Part shown: positions 34,866 through 44,274 of the stretch, one piece after another
How positions within the stretch are numbered: position 1 is the first letter of the stretch
Layout: each line of letters begins with the position of its first letter
Source of the DNA: CAWDMW01 sp963803575
Lineage (GTDB): Bacteria; Pseudomonadota; Alphaproteobacteria; Rickettsiales; UBA998
DNA length: 64,000 bases
Direction: 5' to 3'
Assembly: GCA_963803575.1 (NCBI GenBank)
Contig: CAWDMW010000002.1
Span: 186,001-250,000, forward strand
The notes under the pieces: generated by a model
Told to the model about the DNA's origin: nothing
The model's input: only the letters and a program-made list of their open reading frames with translations
Database searches by the model: none
Translations under genes and position numbers: made by a program

Positions 34866-35758
34866 TGACTTCCCCTCCGCACCTCTCCTCCACGTTAAAC
34901 AGCACCAGCGAGAATCATGTGCCGTTGCATAAACTGTCACAAGATCAACAAGACGCGATCATCCGCCATCTGGTGCTTCCTTTTGGCTTGGAGGGCAAAC
35001 AGGAACCCGCCATCCATATTCATGCCACCGCTGCTGGCGATCACCGCGTTTACACAGCACTCTCAGAAGCATTAGACCCAAATGGCGTATTGCTACAACC
35101 ACTGACGCAATCCATAGAGCAAGCCATGCCAGCATTATCCGGGGAACCTGCCATCCAATCCGCTAAAAGCTACCTGATTAATCGTCAGGCAGAAGCACAA
35201 ACCCTTGCCGAAGCTTTCCAGCCACAAAGCGAACTGGTGCAAACGGCAGTAGAATATAGCGCGCGCCTGATACAAGGCGACATGTCACCACACGATCTTC
35301 CAACAGGCACACAACCAGATGCAGGCGTGCTGGAAGATAAAATTAATCGCTTAAACGAGTACGCGCAAACGCCGCTGCCCGTACCACGGGAAAATAACGC
35401 AACTCACGCCATTGCATTTGACCTTGGCCATGAACCCATGCATCAGGCACTGGCCGATGCTTGCGCGCCGGACGGTGTGTTAGCCCCGATTCTAGCAGAA
35501 GAACTACGCACCTCACTGCCTGACCTGGATAACAATACCGCACTAAAAACAGCGCAAGGATACCTGCATTATTGGGAAGGACTCGCAAAATTTGACGTTG
35601 CACAATTGCCGCATGTGCGCGACGTTGCCTTGCAACATCCTCAGGCAGGTTATGAGACAGACGAGCCATCAACAAAGCGCCCCAGCTCCAGCATAGACAC
35701 CACAGGCGCACAACAGCAAGACACACTTCAAAGCGCAACAGCCATAGTGGAGCGTTAA
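34865..35758 (+). CDS. Unknown protein with an internal duplication
   Basis: A 297-residue cytoplasmic protein. Two repeats can be aligned. One, at about residues 55-125, has HRVYTALSEALDPNGVLLQP and AIQSAKSYLINRQAEAQTL. The other, at about 185-245, has HEPMHQALADACAPDGVLAP and ALKTAQGYLHYWEGLAKF. Each is an alpha-helical unit with a central PDGVL/PNGVL turn. The C-terminal 45 residues are Ser/Thr/Gln-rich and probably disordered. The start codon overlaps the stop of the Fur-box gene by 1 bp. No family recognised. Confidence 0.6.
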   Translation: MTSPPHLSSTLNSTSENHVPLHKLSQDQQDAIIRHLVLPFGLEGKQEPAIHIHATAAGDHRVYTALSEALDPNGVLLQPLTQSIEQAMPALSGEPAIQSAKSYLINRQAEAQTLAEAFQPQSELVQTAVEYSARLIQGDMSPHDLPTGTQPDAGVLEDKINRLNEYAQTPLPVPRENNATHAIAFDLGHEPMHQALADACAPDGVLAPILAEELRTSLPDLDNNTALKTAQGYLHYWEGLAKFDVAQLPHVRDVALQHPQAGYETDEPSTKRPSSSIDTTGAQQQDTLQSATAIVER

Positions 35759-35806
35759 ACCCTAACGTTTTCTTGCCAAATATGACTGCTATAACAGCAT
35801 TTCCCC

Positions 35807-35829
35807 TATACTGAACCCTTTACAGTATA
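35807..35829. promoter_or_regulatory. Inverted repeat in the 281-bp gap before ugd
   Basis: TATACTG and CAGTATA flank AACCCTTTA. The gap 35759-36039 is AT-rich and also holds the palindrome TATAGTACTATA at 35850-35861. One or both may be operators or weak terminators; I see no RNA gene or open frame in it. Confidence 0.3.
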
Positions 35830-36039
35830 AACCCTATATACTTTACACATATAGTACTATAGATCATTGCACCAACGCTTATATGATGCACTTATGTATA
35901 CTGCATTGCAATATCATCTATCTTTTTACCGTAAATCAACCATTTCGCTCAGTTAATGTTTGCCATTATGTGCCAGTTCGGCTACAAGCCTGAAAGGCAT
36001 CTAAAAGATTAAAGTAATGATTGTAAAAGTAGCAAAATC

Positions 36040-37362
36040 ATGAATGTGACGATCATCGGAACCGGCTATGTCGGACTGGTTAGTGGCACCTGCCTTGCAG
36101 AAGTCGGCCACCATGTGCAGGCAGTGGACAATAATGCTACAAAGATAGCAGCATTACAGCAAGGACATATCCCTATTTACGAGCCGGGGCTAGATACGTT
36201 AGTGCAGCGCAACACTAAACAAGACAGGCTACATTTTACTACTGATCTGGCAGATGCTATGCATGATGCTGACATGATTATCATCGCTGTAGGCACTCCC
36301 ACCCGTAAGCTGGATGGCAATGCCGATTTGCAATATGTTTACGCAGCCGCTGCAGAGATTGCACAACATCTGAACCAACACGCGGTTATTGTCACAAAAT
36401 CCACCGTTCCAGCCGGAACCAATCAGGAAATACGCCGCATTATTACTGCGGCTAACCCAACAGCCACATTTGACATTGCGTCAAACCCAGAGTTTTTGCG
36501 CGAAGGCAATGCGATTACGGACTTCATGGAGCCAGACCGTATTGTAGTTGGTACAGATACACCACATGGCAAAGCCACCATGGACACACTCTATGCACCA
36601 TTCACCGAAAAAGGCCATACACTCATTCATACCGACATTATCTCTTCTGAACTCATCAAATACGCCTCCAATACGTTTCTTGCCGCTAAAGTGAGTTTTA
36701 TCAATGAGATGGCTGACTTATGCGAACGCTTAGGCGGCAACATTGAAGATGTCGCGAAAGGCATGGGATCAGATCATCGCATCGGTATGCCGTTTCTGCG
36801 TCCCGGACCCGGTTACGGCGGGTCCTGCTTTCCCAAAGACACACTTGCCATGGTCACCATTGGAGAACGTGCGCTTAGCCCGGCCACCATTGTTGAAGCC
36901 GTCATTGCCGTTAATCGCGCTCGTCCTCATCGCATGGTCGCAAAGATTGTTGAAGCAGCGAAAGGCGATGTACGCAATAAAACCATTGCCTTGCTTGGCC
37001 TGACATTCAAACCAAACACGGATGATGTGCGCGACAGCGTCGCCATACTCATTGCCAGTGAACTGGCACAGGCAGGTGCAAAAGTTATTGCCACAGATCC
37101 TGAAGGCATATCCGCTACTCGTAACATTCTGGCAGACCAGATTCTTTATGCAGATACTGTCGAAAATGCATTAGATGGCGCAGATATTGCAGTGCTGGCA
37201 ACAGAGTGGGATATCTATGCCCGCTTACAGCCTGAGGAGATCAAACACCTGTTGAAATACCCCGTTATGGTAGATTTGCGCAATGCCTATGATTGCGCAA
37301 AAATGAGGCAGGCTGGCTTTACTTACTACTCCATAGGCCGGCCTCCCATTATTGAGACATAA
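36040..37362 (+). CDS. ugd: UDP-glucose 6-dehydrogenase
   Basis: A 440-residue NAD-dependent enzyme that makes UDP-glucuronate for surface polysaccharides. The Rossmann motif GTGYVGLVSG is at about residues 7-16, KSTVPAGT and FREGN-type (NPEFLREGNAI) segments follow, and the catalytic Cys is in GPGYGGSCFPKDT (Cys at about 263). The C-terminal UDP-binding domain starts with LLGLTFKPNTDDVRDS. Length is usual. It leads the exopolysaccharide group ugd, sugar transferase, exoD. Confidence 0.95.
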   Translation: MNVTIIGTGYVGLVSGTCLAEVGHHVQAVDNNATKIAALQQGHIPIYEPGLDTLVQRNTKQDRLHFTTDLADAMHDADMIIIAVGTPTRKLDGNADLQYVYAAAAEIAQHLNQHAVIVTKSTVPAGTNQEIRRIITAANPTATFDIASNPEFLREGNAITDFMEPDRIVVGTDTPHGKATMDTLYAPFTEKGHTLIHTDIISSELIKYASNTFLAAKVSFINEMADLCERLGGNIEDVAKGMGSDHRIGMPFLRPGPGYGGSCFPKDTLAMVTIGERALSPATIVEAVIAVNRARPHRMVAKIVEAAKGDVRNKTIALLGLTFKPNTDDVRDSVAILIASELAQAGAKVIATDPEGISATRNILADQILYADTVENALDGADIAVLATEWDIYARLQPEEIKHLLKYPVMVDLRNAYDCAKMRQAGFTYYSIGRPPIIET

Positions 37363-37397
37363 CCCTTACCTTTTATCCATTATCAAGGAACCTTGAC

Positions 37398-38852
37398 ATG
37401 TTGCGTAATACCCCCTTCTCCACTTTCCCAAGCCAGAGCATCCCGCTCAAATTCACGTTCTTTCTGCTGATATGTGATGTGCTTGCATTGTCCATTGCCG
37501 TGTTTTTGACACAAGGCGTGTCGCTCAATTGCGATACCACAGCCATCCCCTACCATTCATATTACGCGTTGTTTGGCGCACTGGTCATATCGGTTGGACT
37601 GATGAAAGGACATTACACTCGCCGCGTACCATGGTGGAGCCAGATTCGTCAGCTTATCCGTACTTTCCTATCCCTCGCTGCACTCGACATTGCCATACGT
37701 ATCGCCTTACATGAATGTCTTAGCACCTACTCACTTAGCCTCACATGGCTGGCACTTATCATTTTTGCCATCATCTCACGCTACATTGCACTGCACCTTG
37801 TCACACGCACACCAGAATGGAAACTGCCTGTCGCCCTGATGGGGGATGCACAAATGATTGTGGACTCCTTCCATGCCTTTTACGCAGACAGCTTAACCGG
37901 CTATGAAGTCAAAGTCGCACTGCTCTATGGTGCCTCACGTGAAGAGCTGGATTTAAGCTTCGTGCCGAAAGAACACCCGCCCATAGATATTGTTGAGGTC
38001 AATGACCATTTCGATCATTTCCTACGTGAACACGGGCAATATTTCTACATCATTTCCATGGAAGAATTCCGTGGCGAAAAGCGTGACCGCCTGATGACAG
38101 CCCTCACGGAAGCACGCCGCAATTATGCCATTGTTCCTCCGATCAAACGCTTGCACTTGCATGGAATGGAACCGCATTACTTCTTCGGTAATGACGTAAT
38201 GCTGCTACATAAACGTCGTAGCTGGCACTTCTCTTTTGGGCAAACCATCAAACGCCTGTTTGATATCTGTGCCGTCTCGCTTACACTACCGGTCATTGGA
38301 TTGCTCACAGCCATCATCTGGATATGCAAGCGTATGGAAGGCTCACGTGACCCACTCTTTTACGGTGGAGAACGTGTGGGAATGCATGGCCGCATGTTCC
38401 CATGCTGGAAATTTGCGACCATGAAACCCGGCGCAGATATGATTCTGAAAGATGTGCTGGACAAAGACCCCGCAGCCAAAGCAGAATGGGATAAGTACCA
38501 GAAACTACGCAACGACCCGCGTATTGACTCGTCCATCTCGCATTTCCTGCGTAAAACCAGTCTGGATGAACTGCCACAACTCTGGAACGTCTTTCGTGGT
38601 GACATGAGTCTGGTAGGCCCCCGCCCTATCCTTCCCACCCAAAAAGAAGATTACGGCAAAGACTACCACTACTATACCTTAGTACGCCCCGGTCTGACCG
38701 GCTTATGGCAGGTAAGCGGTCGCAATGAAACATCCTTTGAACAGCGCTTGGTGTGGGATAAATGGTATATCCAGAACTGGTCACTATGGCATGATATTGT
38801 GGTACTCATTAAAACGGTTCGTGTCTTTATCACTGGCTCAGGAGCGTTCTAA
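37398..38852 (+). CDS. Undecaprenyl-phosphate sugar-1-phosphate transferase (WbaP-like)
   Basis: A 484-residue polyprenol phosphate hexose-1-phosphate transferase. Four or five N-terminal membrane helices (about 18-150) and a Rossmann-like central domain precede a membrane-embedded catalytic C-terminal domain (about 275-484). That domain has KRLFDICAVSLTLPVIGLL, a DELPQLWNVFRGDMSLVGPR motif and RPGLTGLWQVSGRNETSFEQ. These are the hallmarks of the bacterial sugar transferase family (PF02397) and the WbaP layout. It primes repeat-unit synthesis on the lipid carrier; galactose or glucose cannot be decided here. A good Shine-Dalgarno (AAGGAA) precedes the ATG. Confidence 0.9.
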   Translation: MLRNTPFSTFPSQSIPLKFTFFLLICDVLALSIAVFLTQGVSLNCDTTAIPYHSYYALFGALVISVGLMKGHYTRRVPWWSQIRQLIRTFLSLAALDIAIRIALHECLSTYSLSLTWLALIIFAIISRYIALHLVTRTPEWKLPVALMGDAQMIVDSFHAFYADSLTGYEVKVALLYGASREELDLSFVPKEHPPIDIVEVNDHFDHFLREHGQYFYIISMEEFRGEKRDRLMTALTEARRNYAIVPPIKRLHLHGMEPHYFFGNDVMLLHKRRSWHFSFGQTIKRLFDICAVSLTLPVIGLLTAIIWICKRMEGSRDPLFYGGERVGMHGRMFPCWKFATMKPGADMILKDVLDKDPAAKAEWDKYQKLRNDPRIDSSISHFLRKTSLDELPQLWNVFRGDMSLVGPRPILPTQKEDYGKDYHYYTLVRPGLTGLWQVSGRNETSFEQRLVWDKWYIQNWSLWHDIVVLIKTVRVFITGSGAF

Positions 38853-38854
38853 CG

Positions 38855-39475
38855 ATGCAAAAAATCTCTCGTCTCTTAAGCGATGTGTTTTTATCTCCTC
38901 AAGATGATATAGCCGATACGTTACCCTCAGCAGGGGAAGATTATTACACACTAGCGGATATTGTGACGTTGCTGCACGAGCGCGGCTTTGGCATGATTGC
39001 GTTATTCTTCGCCATACCCATTGCCATCCCCGGATGCCCGCCACCTATCCCCACCATTCTTGCCTTGCCGCTATGCTTTATTTGCGTACAAATGATACTC
39101 GGCTACGACAACCCACGCCTGCCAGAGTTCATCGCCAAACGCCGCATCAAAAAGGTCGGACTGCAAAAGACACTTAATAAAGCCCTCCCTTATGTCGTGT
39201 ATGTCGAGAAGTTCATCAAGCCCCGCCTGTCCAAACTGGCAGCAGGCAAGTCCGAGCGGCTGCTTGGACTGATAATGCTAATCTTCTCATCCGTGATTCT
39301 CATCCCTGTCCCCATGACAAACAGTGTTCCCGGAATGGCCATCATCCTCATTAGCATCGGCATCCTCACACAAGATGGTTTCTTCACCATAGGCGGCATC
39401 TGCACAGGCGTGGCGTGGATTATTCTGCTATTTTTCATCTCCAACGAGCTGCTAGGTTATTTAGGCTTTGTATAA
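38855..39475 (+). CDS. exoD: ExoD-family exopolysaccharide synthesis membrane protein
   Basis: A 206-residue membrane protein starting 2 bp after the sugar-transferase stop codon. ADIVTLLHERGFGMIALFFA and IPIAIPGCPPPIPTILALPL in the N-terminal half and RLLGLIMLIFSSVILIPVP with MTNSVPGMAIILISIGIL in the second half are typical of the ExoD family (COG3932), needed for exopolysaccharide production in rhizobia. Four or five helices are predicted. It ends the plus-strand operon and converges on the unknown gene at 39515. Confidence 0.88.
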   Translation: MQKISRLLSDVFLSPQDDIADTLPSAGEDYYTLADIVTLLHERGFGMIALFFAIPIAIPGCPPPIPTILALPLCFICVQMILGYDNPRLPEFIAKRRIKKVGLQKTLNKALPYVVYVEKFIKPRLSKLAAGKSERLLGLIMLIFSSVILIPVPMTNSVPGMAIILISIGILTQDGFFTIGGICTGVAWIILLFFISNELLGYLGFV

Positions 39476-39514
39476 TGCTAATGTTTGTAGCCTAGCCTAA
39501 TGATCTCGGGCAGA

Positions 39515-40108
39515 TTATAAACGACATTCCAAATGGGTGCGTTCTTTGCGCTGTTTGTTCAGGTCATCTGTAAAAGACGCTCTTTTCGCGCCTTTATCCA
39601 TGTTTGATTCCAGTACGTGGGTGTCAAACACGGTGAGTTTTTCAGGGATGGTATGTGTTGCTGTTGCGGCAATCACCGATTCAAGCGCCGTACCTATGCC
39701 TGCAACAAGCCATGCATTCCCTACTCCTTCACTCATTGCAGTTACATAGTAACAACTCATCGCCGTGCTGGCCAGTCGAGAACTGGAATGTTTGCTTGGT
39801 ACAGCATTGACTTCTTCGTTTAATTCAGGGGCAACGTGACCCAACACCTTATCTAACGCCTTTATCGCCACAGAGTCAGCCAAAAGCCCTGCTCCCGCCC
39901 CTATTGCTCCTATAGATAAGGCTATTGCTTTTGATGTGTTATCGTCAGACTCCCATAAATCGTTAAACAGATCAGTGCGCTGCACCATGGACGCACCAAG
40001 ATACATAGAGGACAATAGGCTTGCTTGTCTTGCGCCTCCAATAACTCGACTCAGAGGACTAAACGATTCGAGCTGTGGATGGGTAATGTTTGTTGACGGG
40101 GTAACCAT
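39515..40108 (-). CDS. Unknown protein with hydrophobic segments
   Basis: A 197-residue protein with no signal peptide. It has small-residue hydrophobic stretches: ASLLSSMYLGASMV, AIALSIGAIGAGAGLLADSV, and NAWLVAGIGTALESVIAATA. The last 30 residues are strongly basic (KGAKRASFTDDLNKQRKERT), likely cytoplasmic. The Gly/Ala/Ser-rich helices suggest membrane insertion or helix packing. No family recognised. It converges with exoD with only 39 bp between stops and no clear terminator. Confidence 0.55.
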   Translation of the reverse strand: MVTPSTNITHPQLESFSPLSRVIGGARQASLLSSMYLGASMVQRTDLFNDLWESDDNTSKAIALSIGAIGAGAGLLADSVAIKALDKVLGHVAPELNEEVNAVPSKHSSSRLASTAMSCYYVTAMSEGVGNAWLVAGIGTALESVIAATATHTIPEKLTVFDTHVLESNMDKGAKRASFTDDLNKQRKERTHLECRL

Positions 40109-40263
40109 AAAGTAAACATATCATAACAAACTCGTTTTGCAAAGAAATGAGGCCATAAAATACGTGCTTCCAAGCAGGAATCTATGCCTTCTGGCGCGCT
40201 CTTGTAAATCCCCAAATACACCAAAGAAATAATGGCAGCACGTGTTCCACCTGATACGGCAAC

Positions 40264-42072
40264 TCAGCCAGTAATCTCACGATCAATTGCCGCTTGCAAA
40301 TCATCTGGTAATGCAATATCAACTCCTCTGGCTTCCTGTTGGATAGCTTTCGCCTCATCTGCTTCTGCGTTATGTTCATACGCAAGAGATAGCCCCAGTA
40401 ATGTCTGTACTAAATCATAGCCATAAGCCTGCTTGTTGGTGGTATATAATTTCCTTCTAATCTCCAGTGCTTCTGTTAAAGCAGTAATTGCCAAATCTAT
40501 CTCGCTGTTACCCCTATAAGCATTGCCCAAATTGTTCAGCGTTATGGCAACAGTTGCATCATAGGCAGCAGGATTCTCAGATGCTAAACGCCTTCTGATC
40601 TCTAATGCCTCCGTGTAGGTAGCAATCGCCAACTCTATCGCACGATTGTCGCCATAAGCATTTCCCAAATTGTTCAGCGTTCCTGCAACATATGCATCAT
40701 AGGCAGCGGGATTCTCGGATGCTAAACGCCTATATATCTCCAACGCTTCCGTGTAGGTAGTAATCGCTGAATCTATCGCACGATTGTCGCCATAAGCATT
40801 TCCCAAATTGTTCAGCGTCATAGCAACATATGCATCATAGGCAGCAGGATTCTCAGACGCTAAACGCCTTCTGATCTCCAACGCTTCCGTGTGGGTAGTA
40901 ATCGCCAACTCTATCGCACCGTTGTTTCTATATACATTTCCCAGATTGTTCAGCGTCATAGCAACATCTGCATCATAGGCAGCGGGATTCTCGGATGCTA
41001 AACGCCTATATATCTCCAACGCTTTCGTGTAGGTAGTAATCGCCAACTCTATCGCACCGTTGTTTCTATATACATTTCCCAGATTGTTCAGCGTTGTGGC
41101 AACATATGCATCATAGGCAGCAGGATTCTCAGACGCTAAACGCCTATATATCTCCAACGCTTTCGTGTAGGTAGTAATCGCCAACTCTATCGCACCGTTG
41201 TTTCTATATGCATTTCCCAAATTGTTCAGCGTTCCTGCAACATATGCATCATAGGCAGCGGGATTCTCGGATGCTAAACGCCTATATATCTCCAACGCTT
41301 CCGTGTAGGTAGTAATCGCCAAATCTAGCGCACGATTGTCGCCATAAGCATTTCCCAGAACAGTTAGAAAATTAGCCTTTGTTGCTATATCACTCGCATT
41401 CACGAGTGCTAACCCCTGCTTACTTGCCCTTATTGCTTCTGGAAAATTCCTTTGTTGCCATAATAGTTTTGCATAAGAGTAAGCATAATCAGGATTACCA
41501 TGATCGGATCTATTCCACGCTGAACGGTAATATTCTAATGCTTCCTGCGGCCTAAAACGCAATTCTGCATTACTGCCTCGCAGAAAATAACGTTGTGCCT
41601 GCGTTTTAGTTGCCTGCGCTGCACTGGCAATGGCCTCGGCTAGTTTTTCATCCGCCTTCTCAAGTATATGTTCTGCCGCTTCATATTTCTGATTCTTAAT
41701 TAAAAGCCTACCTTCTTCCAGCAGTGTCTTTGCTTTAACATCAGCTTTAGAATCACCAGTGAAATCCTTCAACTGCTCTTCAAGTTCATCCGCCTGCGCT
41801 TGTAATGCTCTTTCCCGTTCAGGATCACCTTGAATGATTGTGGTATAATTATTTTGGTCACCTTCTATCTTATCGCGACCAATATTATCACCATTGCCGT
41901 GATGAATCTGTTGTAATCCTAACGTATCAGTCCTTGTCTGCTGTACGTTTTTCGGCTTGAGGTGAGCATATACTGCCCATAGTAATGTAATTGCCGCAAT
42001 AAATATCCCTAATGCTGCGTTATCATTAGCAAACTGCCATAGGTTTATTGCAATCGTGCGTACTTCTTCCAT
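40264..42072 (-). CDS. Membrane-anchored TPR-repeat protein with a GxGDN-type motif
   Basis: A 602-residue protein. An N-terminal membrane helix (ALGIFIAAITLLWAVYA, about 20-37) is followed by QIHHGNGDNIGRDKIEGDQN, a GxGDNxGxDKI motif that also appears in proteins of predicted bacterial conflict and signalling systems. A coiled coil (about 90-160) and TPR units follow. Six near-identical 46-residue repeats carry LASENPAAYDAYV, TLNNLGNAY and ALEIYRR, a kinesin-light-chain-like TPR pattern, between about residues 240 and 545. No enzymatic domain is attached. It probably scaffolds protein contacts at the membrane. The partner is unknown. Confidence 0.8.
   Translation of the reverse strand: MEEVRTIAINLWQFANDNAALGIFIAAITLLWAVYAHLKPKNVQQTRTDTLGLQQIHHGNGDNIGRDKIEGDQNNYTTIIQGDPERERALQAQADELEEQLKDFTGDSKADVKAKTLLEEGRLLIKNQKYEAAEHILEKADEKLAEAIASAAQATKTQAQRYFLRGSNAELRFRPQEALEYYRSAWNRSDHGNPDYAYSYAKLLWQQRNFPEAIRASKQGLALVNASDIATKANFLTVLGNAYGDNRALDLAITTYTEALEIYRRLASENPAAYDAYVAGTLNNLGNAYRNNGAIELAITTYTKALEIYRRLASENPAAYDAYVATTLNNLGNVYRNNGAIELAITTYTKALEIYRRLASENPAAYDADVAMTLNNLGNVYRNNGAIELAITTHTEALEIRRRLASENPAAYDAYVAMTLNNLGNAYGDNRAIDSAITTYTEALEIYRRLASENPAAYDAYVAGTLNNLGNAYGDNRAIELAIATYTEALEIRRRLASENPAAYDATVAITLNNLGNAYRGNSEIDLAITALTEALEIRRKLYTTNKQAYGYDLVQTLLGLSLAYEHNAEADEAKAIQQEARGVDIALPDDLQAAIDREITG
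40520..41350 (-). repeat. Tandem 138-bp coding repeats (six units)
   Basis: The motif encoding SENPAAYD recurs at 40571, 40709, 40847, 40985, 41123 and 41261, exactly 138 bp apart. Units differ by only a few bases, which points to recent expansion or gene conversion, and copy number may vary between strains. Confidence 0.85.
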
Positions 42073-42155
42073 AGACGCCCCCTAGCGTGCATAAGTCGTA
42101 CACCATATTCTACCGCATGGCAAATAGCGGTATTTCTACACAGAGAATCACCATG

Positions 42156-42172
42156 TTAATGTCAACACGCCT
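42156..42172. repeat. End fragment of the 145-bp repeat element
   Basis: TTAATGTCAACACGCCT matches the right end of the element at 19598-19615 with two differences. It lies 3 bp downstream of the motB stop codon (minus strand). No second end is nearby, so it looks like a remnant. Confidence 0.5.
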
Positions 42173-42175
42173 GAG

Positions 42176-43234
42176 CTAACGCGGCACAAACTGGATCACG
42201 CCCTGCGCTTCATCCAGTGATTCTTTTTGTAGCGGCGTGTCAGGAATCACGGTCACTGGCTCGAACGGTATGTCTTCCAGCTCTTTATCCCGCAGCTTGG
42301 TAGATGCACCATCACGCACTTCGCTATCTTCTATCATGTCTTGCGTAGGGTTAAACTGACTACCCGTTGGTTGCGCATCAAAGGCTGGTACCATATGATC
42401 TTGTTTTAGCAAAATAATCTCGATGCGTCGGTTCTTCGCATGTTCCGGTTGAGCGGGTAATAATAGCTCATTTGCCGCATAACCCTGCACTTTTGAAACG
42501 CGCTCATCCTCCATACCCTCAGCAACCAGATGGCGACGCGCAGAATTGGCGCGCCCCGCAGATAACTCCCAGTTAGAGTAATTCCGTCGGCGGGTAAATG
42601 GTACGGCGTCCGTATGCCCATTAATCGAGATATGATTCGGCATCCCGTAAATCACTTCACCAATATTGGCTAGTAAGCGCTCACCCGCATCCGTGAGGCG
42701 CGTATGTCCGGGGTAAAACATAGGGTCTTTCTCCGTATCCAGTATCTTGATCTTTAGCCCTTCATCGGTTTGCTCCAGCTGGATGTTGTCACGTAACTCG
42801 CGCAAGTCTTCATTCTCTTCCATTTCAGCTTCCAGCGTGGCCTGCGCTTCGTCAAACAACATTTGCTCGCCCTGCGGTGATTCAATCGCGACCTTTTTCT
42901 TCGGCTCTCCCTGCTTCAATCCTTGCGGTGGCTGCCCACTAACAATACCCGGAGGCGCCAGATCAGTACGGCGTTTTCCCTCTTCAACGGAATCGCTTAA
43001 GCCCCCTTCAAAACCAATCCCCATGGCACCACTAATCCCAATCGTAGGGCTAAAGTAATCCGCAATCCCGCTCAACTGCCCATCTGATGCGCTGGATAAC
43101 AGCCATAATAGCAGGAAGAACGCCATCATCGCGGTCACAAAGTCAGCATAGGCAACCTTCCATGCACCCCCATGGTGGCCACCTTCTACTTTAGTGATCT
43201 TCTTGATAATAATCGGTTGTTCAAGCTCAGCCAT
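42176..43234 (-). CDS. motB: Flagellar motor stator protein MotB
   Basis: A 352-residue stator subunit. The N-terminal helix AWKVAYADFVTAMMAFFLLL carries the proton-path Asp at residue 31. A plug-like region follows, then a long Glu-rich linker. The OmpA-like peptidoglycan-binding domain (about 170-285) has ISINGHTDAVPF, NWELSAGRANSARRHL and NRRIEIILL. It follows motA by 6 bp. The long acidic segment and C-terminal tail are common in alphaproteobacterial MotB. Confidence 0.92.
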   Translation of the reverse strand: MAELEQPIIIKKITKVEGGHHGGAWKVAYADFVTAMMAFFLLLWLLSSASDGQLSGIADYFSPTIGISGAMGIGFEGGLSDSVEEGKRRTDLAPPGIVSGQPPQGLKQGEPKKKVAIESPQGEQMLFDEAQATLEAEMEENEDLRELRDNIQLEQTDEGLKIKILDTEKDPMFYPGHTRLTDAGERLLANIGEVIYGMPNHISINGHTDAVPFTRRRNYSNWELSAGRANSARRHLVAEGMEDERVSKVQGYAANELLLPAQPEHAKNRRIEIILLKQDHMVPAFDAQPTGSQFNPTQDMIEDSEVRDGASTKLRDKELEDIPFEPVTVIPDTPLQKESLDEAQGVIQFVPR

Positions 43235-43240
43235 ATGACG

Positions 43241-44095
43241 CTACCCAACGGACTGGCAGGCAGTTTCCACTTCCGCAAAGCTGGGCTTGCATAGCACATC
43301 AATGGAAGTGCGCCCATATTCTACTGCCACAGCCGGTGCCACGCCTTTGGAATATCCAAGCAAGCTGGCCTTGATGCACTCAAGGTAGCGCACTTCTGAT
43401 TCCAGATAATCGCCAATATAATTCCCCATGGGGCCAACAATACCGTAAGACAGCAATACCCCAAGAAACGTTCCAACCAGTGCCGCACCAATCAGTTTAC
43501 CCAGCACTTCCGGCGGTTCACTGATACTACCCATAGTAACAATCACGCCCAATACGGCAGCCACAATCCCCAATGCTGGCAACCCCTCAGCCATATTTGC
43601 TACCGCATGAGCAATATGTTTTGCTTCCTTACGGTGTGATTCAATTTCTGCCGCCATCAGGTCATCCAGCTCATATTGATTTTCAACGCCCATGGTCATC
43701 AGGCGCAGATAATCAGCGAAGAAATCAACAGCATGGTGATTTTTGGTGAAGCTCTTATAGCTATTGAACAGACTACTACTATGGGGGTTCTCAATATGTT
43801 GCTCCATCTCCAGCATCCCCTTGGTGCGCATGGTCTTGAAGATAGAATATTGCATGGTCAGCAATTCAATATAATCTTTTTTCTTATACGGCATACCTTT
43901 CAGCAGGCATTTGAAACTTTTGAGAACTGCTTTAATCAAACCGCCGGAGTTATTAATGATAAACGCGCCCACTGCCGCACCAACAATAATCAGTACTTCG
44001 GTAGGCTGCCACAAAACGGCCAGCTTACCTTGGTGTAGCACATAGCCACCAATCACACACGCTATAACGGTGACAAATCCTATAAGAAACTTCAT
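43241..44095 (-). CDS. motA: Flagellar motor stator protein MotA
   Basis: A 284-residue four-helix stator protein. It begins MKFLIGFVTVIACVIGGYVL. The cytoplasmic loop contains AEIESHRKEAKHIAHAVAN, and the last two helices are LGIVAAVLGVIVTMGS and LIGAALVGTFLGVLLSYGIV. These fit the MotA/TolQ/ExbB family with MotA length. Together with motB it forms the ion-driven stator that turns the flagellum. No other flagellar genes are in the window. Confidence 0.92.
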   Translation of the reverse strand: MKFLIGFVTVIACVIGGYVLHQGKLAVLWQPTEVLIIVGAAVGAFIINNSGGLIKAVLKSFKCLLKGMPYKKKDYIELLTMQYSIFKTMRTKGMLEMEQHIENPHSSSLFNSYKSFTKNHHAVDFFADYLRLMTMGVENQYELDDLMAAEIESHRKEAKHIAHAVANMAEGLPALGIVAAVLGVIVTMGSISEPPEVLGKLIGAALVGTFLGVLLSYGIVGPMGNYIGDYLESEVRYLECIKASLLGYSKGVAPAVAVEYGRTSIDVLCKPSFAEVETACQSVG

Positions 44096-44274
44096 ATACC
44101 CGGATACCTATCTATTATGAGATGTACCCATTGAACACGGTGCAGGTTGAAAAATGATTAATAGTGGAAAAGCCTCTGTGATATTACAGCAGAAATAATG
44201 GCCATAGCAGACATACTGCACAGACTATAGCATTTTCATTTTCAAAAATGCGTAAATAAAAATAAAAAGCACTA

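Noticed and set aside
40264..42072. CRISPR array at the 138-bp repeats
   Set aside because: The repeats are contiguous, coding and without spacers; they encode TPR units.
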